The translations under genes and the position numbers were made by a program. Below, in pieces: positions 1-9,336 of a stretch of 64,000 bases of DNA. The stretch comes from UBA4582 sp013204195 (GTDB lineage Bacteria > Pseudomonadota > Gammaproteobacteria > Pseudomonadales > Azotimanducaceae). A model generated the notes under the pieces. The model did no database searches. It saw nothing but the letters and a program-made list of their open reading frames with translations, and had not been told where the DNA came from. Location of the stretch: positions 9,891 through 73,890 of the forward strand of contig CAWUUH010000037.1 of assembly GCA_963925735.1 (NCBI GenBank). Reading direction: 5' to 3'. Within the stretch, counting starts at the first letter, position 1. Each line of letters starts with the position of its first letter.

Positions 1-796
1 AATCACCGGGTGGATTAATTTCGTTCGCAATATCTTCTTCGGTCTTTTCCTGACGAATCAGCTTGGGCACGATCGCTTTCATCGCCTTATACAGCTCCGA
101 TGAATTTTCAAGCCCACCGGAAATGATCAGCGGCGTACGCGCCTCATCGATTAAAATCGAGTCCACTTCGTCCACAATGGCATAATTCAGTGCGCCCTGA
201 ACTTTTTCGGTTAAGTTAAATGCCATGTTATCGCGCAGATAATCGAACCCGAACTCGTTGTTCGTACCGTAGGTAATATCACAGGCATAGGCCTGACGCT
301 TTTCTTCCTGGGTTTGGCCCGCGTGAGCCACGCCAACGGACATGCCCAGCGCGTTGTAGACAGCACCCATCCATTCCGCCCCCCACTTGGCAAGGTAGTC
401 ATTAACCGTCACCAAATGCACACCCTCACCAGAGATCGCGTTCAAATAAAGTGGCAGTGTGGCCATCAGGGTCTTGCCCTCACCCGTGCGCATCTCCGCG
501 ATACGGCCCTCGTGCAGGGTCATACCACCGATTAACTGAACATCGAAGGCGCGCATGCCTAACGCCCGTTTGCCGGCTTCGCGAACGGTAGCAAACGCTT
601 CCGGCAACAAATCATCCAACGTTTCGCCACTCTCGAGTCGTGCTTTGAACTGAGTGCGCTTGTCTGCAAGCTCGGCATCGCTGATAGATTCCAGCGCAGC
701 TTCAAGATCATTGATTTTTGTGACAACGCGGCGCATACGATTCAATTCGCGGTCGTTTTTGCTGCCAAAGATTCTGCTAAAAATCGGAATAGCCAT
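1..796 (-). CDS. secA: Protein translocase ATPase SecA (3' part beyond window)
   Basis: This is the first 265 codons of SecA, the cytosolic ATPase motor that drives preproteins through SecYEG; the rest lies left of the window. The ATG at 796 gives the typical SecA N-terminus. The Walker A motif MRTGEGKT is at residues 102-109, the DEAD-like DEVD box at 209-212, and the conserved TYGTNNEFGFDYLRDN stretch at about 175-190. The gene follows the M23 peptidase on the same strand after an 83-base gap. Placement next to lpxC, dciA and an M23 peptidase matches Pseudomonas-type genomes. The visible part shows no lesion. Confidence 0.97.
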   Translation of the reverse strand, partial: MAIPIFSRIFGSKNDRELNRMRRVVTKINDLEAALESISDAELADKRTQFKARLESGETLDDLLPEAFATVREAGKRALGMRAFDVQLIGGMTLHEGRIAEMRTGEGKTLMATLPLYLNAISGEGVHLVTVNDYLAKWGAEWMGAVYNALGMSVGVAHAGQTQEEKRQAYACDITYGTNNEFGFDYLRDNMAFNLTEKVQGALNYAIVDEVDSILIDEARTPLIISGGLENSSELYKAMKAIVPKLIRQEKTEEDIANEINPPGD

Positions 797-879
797 GGAT
801 CATCTCTGCTCTGGTTGATCATATAGTGAGGCAAACAGGAGCGAACCGGAACAGGTCGCTCACTCAGGACAGCTTAGAT

Positions 880-1803
880 TCAGCGACTGGCACGGTGGAT
901 ATAGGAGGAGGGGTCGACGACACGACCATTTTTGAAGACTTCAAAATGCACATGGGGTCCGGTAGAGCGACCGCTGCTACCCATCAAACCCACAACCTGA
1001 CCTTTTTTGACGATATCGCCGACATGGACCAGGAGTTCCTTATGATGGCCATAGCGAGTGGAGAAATTACCGCCATGGTTAATTTCGACCATATTGCCGT
1101 AGCCACTACGAGGACCTGCAAAAACAACTACACCCGCCGCAACGGTCACAACATTCGATCCTTCCGCACCGGCGAAATCCACGCCATTGTGCCAGGCTCG
1201 CTGACCATTAAAAGGATCGTTACGCATACCAAAGCGGGAAGACATCCAGCCCTTGGAGACTGGCCTGCCGGCGAGAAACACGTCATCCTGAGTCTTGCGG
1301 TCAACCAGCAGTGTCTCCAAAACGCTCAATTGCTGTTCACGGCTCTCGATATCGTCTGACAGACGATCTAATGCCGTCATGTAATCAGGGGGGCTGAAAG
1401 CTGCGCTCTGATCATCCGACTCTGGCCCGCCTACCGCTGGCGGCTGAGAAAAATCAAACTCACCCTCGTCGAGTTTAACGATCGTCGTTAAGCGTTCACC
1501 TAACGCATCAAGCCGCACAATTCGTGACTGCAGCTTCGCCAGCCGAACCGCCGATGCCTGGGCGTTTTCCTGCGCATTACGACGCGCGAGCGAAATCGAA
1601 TGGTCCTGATCCTTGAGCACCTGTCGCCAGTTGCCAATCATCTCGCCAATCATTGCCGCCTCACCAATCCCCAGGCGATAGGATATATAACCCGCAGCCG
1701 CCGGCAAACCGATTAGGCCAGCTAGCGTCACACCCAGGATGAAACTATTCACCGTGAAGGCGCGAGATCTACCTGATTGATTATCAACAATGATGAATTT
1801 CAT
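880..1803 (-). CDS. M23 (LytM) family metallopeptidase, membrane anchored
   Basis: A 307-residue protein with one N-terminal membrane segment (about residues 17-45), a coiled-coil-prone stretch (about 60-110), a linker, and a C-terminal LytM domain (about 185-300). All zinc ligands of an active M23 endopeptidase are visible: H205 and D209 in HNGVD, and the HVH pair H284/H286. It probably cleaves peptidoglycan cross-links in the periplasm while tethered to the inner membrane. It lies between secA and the dcw/lpxC region, on the same strand as both, and its start is 42 bases from the divergent dciA start. The family is clear; the exact peptide bond cut is not known. Confidence 0.92.
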   Translation of the reverse strand: MKFIIVDNQSGRSRAFTVNSFILGVTLAGLIGLPAAAGYISYRLGIGEAAMIGEMIGNWRQVLKDQDHSISLARRNAQENAQASAVRLAKLQSRIVRLDALGERLTTIVKLDEGEFDFSQPPAVGGPESDDQSAAFSPPDYMTALDRLSDDIESREQQLSVLETLLVDRKTQDDVFLAGRPVSKGWMSSRFGMRNDPFNGQRAWHNGVDFAGAEGSNVVTVAAGVVVFAGPRSGYGNMVEINHGGNFSTRYGHHKELLVHVGDIVKKGQVVGLMGSSGRSTGPHVHFEVFKNGRVVDPSSYIHRASR

Positions 1804-1845
1804 AAAATTGGGTTATTATTCTGTTTCCACGTATTGGGATAGCTA

Positions 1846-2283
1846 ATGGCGTTCAAGCAGCCTCCACAGATTCTTTCTCAAGCCAAAGGCATGCTCAACC
1901 GCCTGCTCGCGCAATCCAAAACTCTGCTCGAAATCCAGCTCGTTGTCAGAAAAATTGTGCCCGGCGACATTTTTGTCGCCGCCCTAACGAACGGGGAATT
2001 GCATCTGATCACACCGTCTGCCGCACTCGCTACTCGAGTGAAATACAGCCAGCCCATGTTAATCTCTTCCTTGCGACAACGCCACAAGCCTTATCTCGTT
2101 GATTCTATTAGATTATCTGTTCAACCGAGCTACTTTCCGCCGGAAAAACTGACACGCGCTCCGCTTCCAGCTTCGGCGAAAAATGCAGAACAGATCGCTG
2201 ACACCGCTAAATATATCGAAGATACGGCCCTACGAACAGCCTTAATTAGGCTTTCAGAGCACGTAAAGCCTGACCCAAACTAG
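1846..2283 (+). CDS. dciA: DUF721 protein, DciA-type helicase loader/operator
   Basis: A 145-residue basic protein of the DUF721 family. The N-terminal half has the family pattern of a short helix followed by a KH-like fold (VVRKIVPGDIF ... ATRVKYSQPMLISSLRQ). DciA is the ancestral partner that helps load the replicative helicase DnaB in bacteria lacking DnaC or DnaI. The gene stands between a divergent M23 peptidase and a convergent lpxC, the place it holds in Pseudomonas-type genomes. It is the only plus-strand gene in the first 17 kb. The family assignment rests on pattern and context; the helicase role is inferred from characterised relatives. Confidence 0.8.
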   Translation: MAFKQPPQILSQAKGMLNRLLAQSKTLLEIQLVVRKIVPGDIFVAALTNGELHLITPSAALATRVKYSQPMLISSLRQRHKPYLVDSIRLSVQPSYFPPEKLTRAPLPASAKNAEQIADTAKYIEDTALRTALIRLSEHVKPDPN

Positions 2284-2327
2284 TATCCACCTCCCATTGA
2301 GGCTAGCCAAAGAACCTTATTGGGCGC

Positions 2328-3239
2328 TCAGGCCATAACCGGTGATGCATAGGCCATCGGTAAATCTGCAGCATCATCAAAGGTCACTAACTCCCAGGCA
2401 TCTGCTTGGCTCAAAAGTGCCTGACGAAGCGCATGATTACCTGTGTGACCGGATTTATGGCCGACAAACTCACCAATCACGCTGTGTCCCAACAGGTAAA
2501 GATCCCCGATAGCATCCAGAATCTTGTGTCGGACGAACTCATCTTGGTGCCTTAAACCGTCATCATTGAGGACGCGGTAGTCGTCCACAACGATCGCGTT
2601 ATCCATACTGCCCCCTTGGGCCAGATTTCGCTCTCGAAGGTGCTCAAATTCGCGCATCAGCCCAAAGGTTCTGGCACGACTCACTTCTTTGACAAACGAC
2701 GTGGTTGAAAAATTAACGCTAGCCTTTTGTTGTTTGATCACCGGGTTGTCATAAACGATAGTGTGGGACACTCTAAACCCATCATAAGGTTCGAGGGATG
2801 CCGACCAAGCAACGCCGTCGGGATCACTGACTTCGATCCGTCGTTTAATTTTGATAAATTGCTTGAGCGCGGATTGCTCTTGTATACCGGCAGACTGAAT
2901 TAAGAAGACAAATGTGGCAGCGCTACCATCCATAATCGGCATTTCTGGCCCACTGACTTCCACATAAGCATTATCCACCCCCAAGCCACTAAATGCAGCC
3001 ATGAGGTGTTCAATTGTTGACACCCGGCAACCGTCCTTCTGGATCGTGGTCGCCAGTGTCGTATCGCCAACGTATTCTGTTAAGGCAGGGATTTCTACCG
3101 CGGTTTCGACATCCACCCGAATAAATACAATACCTTTATTAATCGGCGCCGGACGCAGTGTTAAGTAGACCTTCTCACCGGTATGTAGACCAACTCCTGT
3201 AGCACGGATAACATTTTTGAGCGTTCGCTGGTTTATCAT
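2328..3239 (-). CDS. lpxC: UDP-3-O-acyl-N-acetylglucosamine deacetylase LpxC
   Basis: The zinc deacetylase that commits UDP-GlcNAc derivatives to lipid A synthesis in the cytosol. Length (303 residues) is normal. Zinc ligands are H78 in TIEH, and H238 and D242 in HKILD; the general acid/base is H265 in HKSGH. It is the last gene of the dcw cluster, 202 bases downstream of ftsZ, and convergent with dciA across 44 bases. In relatives LpxC level is set by proteolysis of its C-terminus; the tail here is short. Confidence 0.97.
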   Translation of the reverse strand: MINQRTLKNVIRATGVGLHTGEKVYLTLRPAPINKGIVFIRVDVETAVEIPALTEYVGDTTLATTIQKDGCRVSTIEHLMAAFSGLGVDNAYVEVSGPEMPIMDGSAATFVFLIQSAGIQEQSALKQFIKIKRRIEVSDPDGVAWSASLEPYDGFRVSHTIVYDNPVIKQQKASVNFSTTSFVKEVSRARTFGLMREFEHLRERNLAQGGSMDNAIVVDDYRVLNDDGLRHQDEFVRHKILDAIGDLYLLGHSVIGEFVGHKSGHTGNHALRQALLSQADAWELVTFDDAADLPMAYASPVMA

Positions 3240-3441
3240 CGTTCGTTTTATTTTCCTTCGTATTTTTCAGGTCGAAAATACCCGCCCCGAATTCGCCGCG
3301 CGCATGGTATCAGACCCGTTCACTGGAACCTAATGGCCAGATAAGAATTTCTTGTACAGCCCAATAAGACCGCGAAACTCGCCGATAGTTGCAATTCTTT
3401 GTGTTTCACTTCCCTGTTTCGTCAAAATCCTGGCTTCAGCC
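3240..3441 (-). other. ftsZ-lpxC intergenic region
   Basis: A 202-base stretch between the ftsZ stop and lpxC start. It is long enough to hold an lpxC promoter or leader. I see no gene and no convincing hairpin with a T-run. An open frame on the minus strand from 3533 to 3330 overlaps the end of ftsZ in another frame and looks spurious. Confidence 0.5.
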
Positions 3442-4602
3442 TCAATCCGCCTGACGACGTAAAAATGCTGGAATATCCAGGTAATCCATATCTTTTGTGA
3501 TGTTATCGGTTTGCCCATGATGGTCATTGTCACGCACCGCCCGACGGGTCACCGTGGGTTGATCAAAAGCGGAATAATCCATAGTGCCATCGCCAGCGAC
3601 CCGCTTACGGGTATTATCAACGACGGTTTTGGGCTTCTCAATTTCGACCACGCCAAGCCCCGTCGCAACTACCGTGACTCTAAGCTCATCGCCCATTTCA
3701 GGATCAATAACGGTACCGACAACCACCGTGGCATTCTCAGAGGCAAACTCCTCAATTGTTGCACCGACCTCGGAGAATTCACCCAAGGAGATATCTACGC
3801 CGGCAGCGATATTCACCAGAATACCCCGAGCGCCGTTCAAATCAACATCTTCCAATAATGGACTACGAATTGCCGCCTCTGCAGCCTCTCTGGCTCGCCC
3901 GCTGCCAGAGGCACTACCAGTGCCCATCATCGCCATCCCCATTTCCGACATCACGGTACGAACATCGGCAAAGTCCACGTTGATCATGCCGGGTCGCATG
4001 ATGAGATCGGCAATCCCCTGGACCGCGCCAAGTAATACATCATCAACGGCAGCAAACGCCTTCAACAGCGGCGTATCCTCTCCCATAATAGATAATAGCT
4101 TCTGGTTCGGAATGGTGATCAAGGAATCTACATGCTGCGCTAACTCCTTGATGCCTGCCTCCGCAAGCGCCATGCGCTTTTTACCCTCAAAAACGAAAGG
4201 TTTTGTGACCACTGCGACGGTCAGGATATTCATGCTCCTGGCCACTTCCGCGACGACAGGAGCCGCCCCTGTGCCGGTTCCACCACCCATGCCAGCAGTG
4301 ATAAAGACCATATCCGCACCTTTCAGTGCTTCAGCAATACGCTCACGATCTTCAAGGGCGGCTTCTTTACCCATATTAGGATTAGCGCCAGCACCCAGTC
4401 CTTTGGTGATATTTGTGCCCAGCTGCAGCAATGTTTTAGCACCTAAACCATGCAACGCCTGCGCATCGGTATTGGCGCAAATAAAGTCAACCCCCGTAAT
4501 GTCTTGTACTACCATGTGTTGGACAGCATTACCGCCACCCCCACCGACGCCAATCACCTTGATTACAGCATTCTGCGGTGCGCTATCGACTAGTTCAAAC
4601 AT
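3442..4602 (-). CDS. ftsZ: Cell division GTPase FtsZ
   Basis: The tubulin homologue that assembles the Z ring. It is 386 residues long with the GTP-binding signature GGGTGTG at 106-112, an upstream glycine-rich loop (GVGGGGGN, about 18-25), and the T7 synergy loop NVDFADV near residue 208. A variable linker follows after about residue 320. The conserved C-terminal peptide DYLDIPAFLRRQAD binds FtsA and ZipA. It lies 127 bases downstream of ftsA, so it may have its own promoter there. Nothing is missing. Confidence 0.98.
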   Translation of the reverse strand: MFELVDSAPQNAVIKVIGVGGGGGNAVQHMVVQDITGVDFICANTDAQALHGLGAKTLLQLGTNITKGLGAGANPNMGKEAALEDRERIAEALKGADMVFITAGMGGGTGTGAAPVVAEVARSMNILTVAVVTKPFVFEGKKRMALAEAGIKELAQHVDSLITIPNQKLLSIMGEDTPLLKAFAAVDDVLLGAVQGIADLIMRPGMINVDFADVRTVMSEMGMAMMGTGSASGSGRAREAAEAAIRSPLLEDVDLNGARGILVNIAAGVDISLGEFSEVGATIEEFASENATVVVGTVIDPEMGDELRVTVVATGLGVVEIEKPKTVVDNTRKRVAGDGTMDYSAFDQPTVTRRAVRDNDHHGQTDNITKDMDYLDIPAFLRRQAD

Positions 4603-4729
4603 ATGGAACCCTCCCAGGTTTTACGACAAAAATTAGTTAATTCATTTATTGAAATGCGATTCGATATCTCAACTGCACGGAGGCTATCGATGTTGTACTG
4701 GCTGTTCGCTTGTTGATCACCCTTGATCA

Positions 4730-5965
4730 TCAGTAACCGCCTCCGTTAAACCAGTTTTTAATTTTGCTCATGAGCCCGGAAAATGCTGGGCTCGCTGGTA
4801 TTGCGCGACTGTTACCTTGCTGTTTAGCCCCATAGAGCAGTAGACCGACTGCCGTTGAGTAGATCGGGTTACGCACAATATCGCTCAGACCAGTCACCCC
4901 TTGAGGCTTACCAATTCTTACCGGCATATGGAATATCTCTTCTGCCAACTCCACCGCACCTTCCATTTTCGAAGATCCGCCAGTCAAAACGATCCCGGCA
5001 GCCACCAAACCCTCGAAGCCACTTCGACGCAATTCAGCCTGCACGAGGGTAAATAATTCGTCATATCGAGGCTCAACCACTTCGGCCAGCGCTTGTCGGG
5101 AAAGGTCTCGGTCGCCTCTTTCACCTACGCTCGGGACCTTGATCGTTTCGTTCTCGCCCGCCAGACTTGCCAGCGCACAGGCATATTTAATTTTGATCTC
5201 TTCTGCGTTCTGGGTTGGAGTTCGCAGTGCCATCGCGATGTCATTGGTTACTTGGTCACCGGCAATAGGAATCACCGCGGTATGACGAATAGCACCTTCG
5301 GTGAACACGGCAATGTCAGTTGTGCCGCCACCAATATCGACTAAGCAAACACCTAACTCTTTTTCGTCTTCGGTAAGCACTGCGTAGCCTGACGCCAACT
5401 GCTCAAGAATAATATCTTCCACTTCGAGTCCGCACTTACGAATACACTTTTCAATATTTTGGGCCGCATTGACCGCGCATGTCACAAGATGAACTTTGGC
5501 TTCAAGGCGTACACCCGACATGCCGAGCGGTTCTTTAACGCCTTCCTGCGTATCAATGACATATTCTTGAGGCAATATGTGCAAAATCTTTTGATCAGCG
5601 GGTATGGCAACTGCCTGGGCCGCATCAATGACCCGATCGATATCTGGCTGAAAAACCTCTCGATCTCGGATAGCGACAATGCCGTGGGAGTTCAGGCTGC
5701 GGATATGGCTACCAGCAATGCCCGCGAATACCGAGTGAATTTGGCAGCCAGCCATTAACTCAGCCTCTTCCACGGAACGCTGAATCGACTGGACCGTCGA
5801 TTCAATGTTCACAACAACACCCTTCTTTAAACCCCGAGAGGGGTGGCTGCCTATGCCGATGATCTCGACAGTACCTTCTGGCGATACTTCGCCAACGATA
5901 CTCACCACCTTCGAAGTACCAATATCTAGTCCAACGATCATTCTATTGCCTATTGAGCCTGTCAT
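4730..5965 (-). CDS. ftsA: Cell division protein FtsA
   Basis: An actin-like ATPase that tethers FtsZ to the membrane. It is 411 residues with the phosphate-1 motif GLDIGTSK near residue 12, the phosphate-2 motif DIGGGTTD near 212 and the adenosine motif LTGGSS near 334. The C-terminal amphipathic membrane-targeting helix (GLMSKIKNWFNGGGY) is intact. Its start codon overlaps the ftsQ stop by four bases (ATGA), so translation is probably coupled. Confidence 0.98.
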   Translation of the reverse strand: MTGSIGNRMIVGLDIGTSKVVSIVGEVSPEGTVEIIGIGSHPSRGLKKGVVVNIESTVQSIQRSVEEAELMAGCQIHSVFAGIAGSHIRSLNSHGIVAIRDREVFQPDIDRVIDAAQAVAIPADQKILHILPQEYVIDTQEGVKEPLGMSGVRLEAKVHLVTCAVNAAQNIEKCIRKCGLEVEDIILEQLASGYAVLTEDEKELGVCLVDIGGGTTDIAVFTEGAIRHTAVIPIAGDQVTNDIAMALRTPTQNAEEIKIKYACALASLAGENETIKVPSVGERGDRDLSRQALAEVVEPRYDELFTLVQAELRRSGFEGLVAAGIVLTGGSSKMEGAVELAEEIFHMPVRIGKPQGVTGLSDIVRNPIYSTAVGLLLYGAKQQGNSRAIPASPAFSGLMSKIKNWFNGGGY

Positions 5966-6714
5966 AGCCTGAGCTCTCTTTGAATTTTATAGTTTTTAGC
6001 AAATGCCAAATCCATCTCTTGCGACTTCCAGCTTACCGCCAAGCCATTCGAATACCGCGCATCAACCAATCGGATACTATCCATATATGCCACGAGGCCT
6101 CCGTTTTCGACAATCTGCAAATATCGTTGGATTCGTTCCATAATGTCATCTTTGCCTAGCAACACCTGTACACCTGAATTATTGGTGAATTCCCATCCGC
6201 CTCGATCGCCCAATGCCAGTACATCTATGGACTGATTGGACTTTAATAGCGCATTGTTCAGCTGCTGGTATTGCTGCATAACCAATTTCTCACTGCCTAC
6301 CGGACCGTAAAGCTGCGCCAAATCACCGCCGAGTTGAAACCTTGAAGCAAACACTTTGCCATCCAAATTGATGAAAGCATCATCGTTCCAATAAGCTATA
6401 GGCGTTTCTTCAATCACAAGAACCGTCAAACTATCGGGCCAACTTTTACTCACCTCAACGCGATGAACCCAATCCACCTGCTCGAGCATGGCTTTAATTT
6501 GCAGAATATTTTGCTTTTGATCTGCCAGATTGACCAAGTGTTGATACACATCCTGGCGCTGATCCTCAGTCAAACTGCCCTCAACCGAGACCAAATTTGC
6601 CTGGTAGGACGCCTCACCCGACGACAAAATCACGAACATAATCACGACGAGAAGTCCGGGCAAAACCCAACCCAAACGCGCCCCTCCCCACAAATTAAGG
6701 ACCCTCCTCATCAT
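5962..6714 (-). CDS. ftsQ: Cell division protein FtsQ
   Basis: A 250-residue bitopic divisome protein with a short cytoplasmic N-terminus, one membrane segment (about residues 14-31) and a periplasmic POTRA domain (about 35-110) followed by the FtsQ beta domain. It recruits FtsL/FtsB in relatives. It overlaps ftsA downstream and murC upstream by four bases each. In most gammaproteobacteria ddlB lies between murC and ftsQ; here the two genes touch directly. Confidence 0.93.
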   Translation of the reverse strand: MMRRVLNLWGGARLGWVLPGLLVVIMFVILSSGEASYQANLVSVEGSLTEDQRQDVYQHLVNLADQKQNILQIKAMLEQVDWVHRVEVSKSWPDSLTVLVIEETPIAYWNDDAFINLDGKVFASRFQLGGDLAQLYGPVGSEKLVMQQYQQLNNALLKSNQSIDVLALGDRGGWEFTNNSGVQVLLGKDDIMERIQRYLQIVENGGLVAYMDSIRLVDARYSNGLAVSWKSQEMDLAFAKNYKIQRELRL

Positions 6715-8144
6715 TCCTCAACCCTCAAATTTTGCCATTGTGCAGCGAGCGCTCTCGCTAACTTGCCGGTTTCACCCGCGCCCTGTGTCAGCATAAAATC
6801 TCCTGGCTTCACGATTCTATCGAGGGCTGCCGGTGCATCTTCAATTTTCGCGATGTACTCAATACTCACTTGCTCTTTACGTACTAACGCTTTGTACAAA
6901 TCCTCGCCTGTTGCTCCCGGGATGGGCGCTTCACCTGCGGCATAGACGTCGAGCAATACCAAATGATCCACCGTCGCGAGCACATCGACAAACTGGTCGA
7001 ATAGCTCCAGAGTTCGCGTATAGCGATGAGGTTGGTAGACCATCACTAACCGGCTATCGGGCCAACCTGACCTAACAGCCTCAATCGTGGCTTTAACTTC
7101 GCTGGGGTGATGACCGTAGTCATCAACCAAAGTGAACAATCCTGCGTCTTTGGCATATTGACCGTGGCGTTCAAACCTTCTACCAACGCCCTGAAATTTT
7201 TTCAGGCCCGCGGCAATATATTGATCCTCAACCCCTTCATCACTGGCAATGGCAATGGCTGCCAACGCGTTCAGCACATTATGCTTGCCAGGAAACGCCA
7301 AGGTAATCTGTAGTGGCTCAGCGTGACCGCGCCTGACGACTGCAAACCGAGAGACGCCTTCATCTTGAATGACGCTCAGCGCGGACACGTCGGCATCCGG
7401 GTCAAAACCATAGGTCACGACAGAGCGCTTAACATGGGGCAACATGGATTTCACGACGGGATCGTCAATACAAGCCACCAACAAGCCGTAAAACGGCAGG
7501 TTGTGCACAAACTCAAGGAAAGCGGCTTTAAGCTTATCGAAACTTCCTTCGTAGTAACTCAAGTGATCTCTATCGACATTAGTCAGCACAGCGACCATCG
7601 GTTGTAAATGTAGAAAAGAAGCATCACTCTCATCAGCTTCCGCAACCAGATAACGACTTTTCCCAAGCATGGCATTGGATGCAGTGCTATTGAGCAAACC
7701 GCCAATGACGAAGGTTGGATCCAAACCCGCCTCAGCCAAAATAGACGCTATCAAACTAGTGGTAGATGTTTTCCCATGAGTACCCGCAACCGCTATGCCA
7801 TGTCTGTAACGCATTAATTCACCGAGCATCTCCGCACGCCTGATAACCGGTATTCTTAGGGATTGGGCACTGTCGGTCTCGGGATTTCCAGGCTTGATGG
7901 CGGAAGACACAACTACCACGTCAACGCCATCAATATTGCTCGCAAAATGACCCATGTAAATAATCGCACCGAGTTTCTCCAATCGCTTGGTCGTCGGCGA
8001 CTCGGCAATATCACTGCCAGAAATTTCATAACCCTGATTCAGCAACACCTCGGCGATGCCGCACATACCAGCGCCACCAATTCCGACGAAATGAATTCGT
8101 CGGATCCGACGCATCTCTGGCACTTCGATAATAGATTTAGGCAT
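6711..8144 (-). CDS. murC: UDP-N-acetylmuramate--L-alanine ligase MurC
   Basis: This cytosolic Mur ligase adds L-alanine to UDP-MurNAc. It is 477 residues with the start at 8144, which gives the N-terminus MPKSIIEVPEMRRIRRIHFVG. A longer in-frame reading from 8222 runs back into ftsW and is not needed. The Rossmann-like GIGGAGM loop is at about residues 24-30, the ATP loop GTHGKTST is at about 120, and the DYGHHPSE segment of the C-terminal domain is present. The start is 13 bases after the ftsW stop; murG, normally between them, is absent. Confidence 0.97.
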   Translation of the reverse strand: MPKSIIEVPEMRRIRRIHFVGIGGAGMCGIAEVLLNQGYEISGSDIAESPTTKRLEKLGAIIYMGHFASNIDGVDVVVVSSAIKPGNPETDSAQSLRIPVIRRAEMLGELMRYRHGIAVAGTHGKTSTTSLIASILAEAGLDPTFVIGGLLNSTASNAMLGKSRYLVAEADESDASFLHLQPMVAVLTNVDRDHLSYYEGSFDKLKAAFLEFVHNLPFYGLLVACIDDPVVKSMLPHVKRSVVTYGFDPDADVSALSVIQDEGVSRFAVVRRGHAEPLQITLAFPGKHNVLNALAAIAIASDEGVEDQYIAAGLKKFQGVGRRFERHGQYAKDAGLFTLVDDYGHHPSEVKATIEAVRSGWPDSRLVMVYQPHRYTRTLELFDQFVDVLATVDHLVLLDVYAAGEAPIPGATGEDLYKALVRKEQVSIEYIAKIEDAPAALDRIVKPGDFMLTQGAGETGKLARALAAQWQNLRVEE

Positions 8145-8157
8145 ATTCTTAATTAAC

Positions 8158-9336
8158 TCAGGCGCCACGATATTTTGCTCCTGGTATAACCAACAAATCT
8201 GGATGCCGGGTTTCAAAGTCAATACGCAAAAGTATCGCGACTAATAAACAGCTGACAATAAGACTATTCCCACCATAACTGACCAACGGCAACGTCAGCC
8301 CTTTGGTTGGCAGCAAACCAATATTCACGCCGATATTAATCGCAGCCTGAACGCCTAGCAAAAAAGCAATGCCGTAAGCCAGGTGAGCGTGGAATTCGTA
8401 GCCTCGAATGTGCGCGGCGCGCCCGATCCACAAGCCTTTAACCACCAGACAGGTCGTGGTGATAATGACTACAAGCGCACCCACCACACCTAGCTCTTCG
8501 GCAACGATCGATAATAGAAAGTCAGTATGGGCTTCAGGCAAAAAAAACAATTTTTGGATACTGTTACCAAGACCCAGACCAAACCATTCGCCCCGCCCAA
8601 ACGCGATCAAAGCCTGAGTCAATTGATAGCCGCTATCAAATCGGTGGGCCCAAGGATCGGTAAATGTCGTCAATCGTTCCAGTCGGTAGGGCTGCCATTG
8701 GGCAATGGCGGCAGTCCCTGCCAAACACACCATGATCAGAGGCAAAAATCGCTTAAAGGGCACCCCCGCGAGATAGATCATACCCATAGCCGCCGACATG
8801 ATAACAACCGCAGCGCCGAAATCTGGCTGCCGTAACAGTAAAAACACCATAATCATGACCAATGCCAGCGGTTTAATAAAACCAACAACCGTGGTCTGCA
8901 CTTCATTATGGCGCCGCACCAAATAGCCACTCAGATAAACAACCGCAAAGAGTTTGACGAACTCAGAGCCTTGGAGGGTGAAAAAGCCTAACGATATCCA
9001 ACGGGTGCTACCATTAACCCGATGACCAATCCCGGGAATAAGCACGGCAATTAGCAGACCAAAGCACAACACCAACAACAATATGTCCGCTTTCTGCCAA
9101 AGCCTGATCGGCACCATCAACGCCATTGTGGCGATGACCAAGCTAATCACGATATACACAAAGTGCTTGATCAGCAGGTACCCTGGGTTCCCATAGGTCT
9201 TAGCTGCAATTTCGGTGGATGCCGACGCCACCATAAGCAGGCCGATAACCAACAGCATAAACGCGGCTGTTGTAACCCACGGATCAAGGGGAAAGCCCTT
9301 GACTGGCAACACTTGTGCCTTCAACGCCATCGTCAC
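8158..9336 (-). CDS. ftsW: Septal peptidoglycan polymerase FtsW (SEDS family)
   Basis: A 392-residue polytopic SEDS glycosyltransferase that polymerises lipid II at the septum together with FtsI. About ten hydrophobic segments are visible. Family motifs include GSEFVKL, HTDFLLSIVAEELG and the C-terminal LPLVSYGGNS. Its start overlaps the murD stop by four bases. It is normally followed by murG, which is missing here. Confidence 0.97.
   Translation of the reverse strand: MTMALKAQVLPVKGFPLDPWVTTAAFMLLVIGLLMVASASTEIAAKTYGNPGYLLIKHFVYIVISLVIATMALMVPIRLWQKADILLLVLCFGLLIAVLIPGIGHRVNGSTRWISLGFFTLQGSEFVKLFAVVYLSGYLVRRHNEVQTTVVGFIKPLALVMIMVFLLLRQPDFGAAVVIMSAAMGMIYLAGVPFKRFLPLIMVCLAGTAAIAQWQPYRLERLTTFTDPWAHRFDSGYQLTQALIAFGRGEWFGLGLGNSIQKLFFLPEAHTDFLLSIVAEELGVVGALVVIITTTCLVVKGLWIGRAAHIRGYEFHAHLAYGIAFLLGVQAAINIGVNIGLLPTKGLTLPLVSYGGNSLIVSCLLVAILLRIDFETRHPDLLVIPGAKYRGA

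Noticed and set aside
826..1359. 177-codon plus-strand frame opposite the M23 peptidase
   Set aside because: It lies antisense to a gene with intact zinc ligands and shows no family features.
2284..2327. Imperfect inverted repeat between dciA and lpxC as a bidirectional terminator
   Set aside because: The stem has mismatches and no T-runs on either side, so support is too weak for a feature.
3584..4636. 350-codon open frame on the plus strand opposite ftsZ
   Set aside because: It is the antisense shadow of ftsZ, rich in Ser, Thr and Pro with no domain pattern or ribosome binding site.
8145..8222. N-terminal extension of MurC into ftsW
   Set aside because: The ATG at 8144 gives the family-typical N-terminus, and the extension overlaps the ftsW coding end in another frame.
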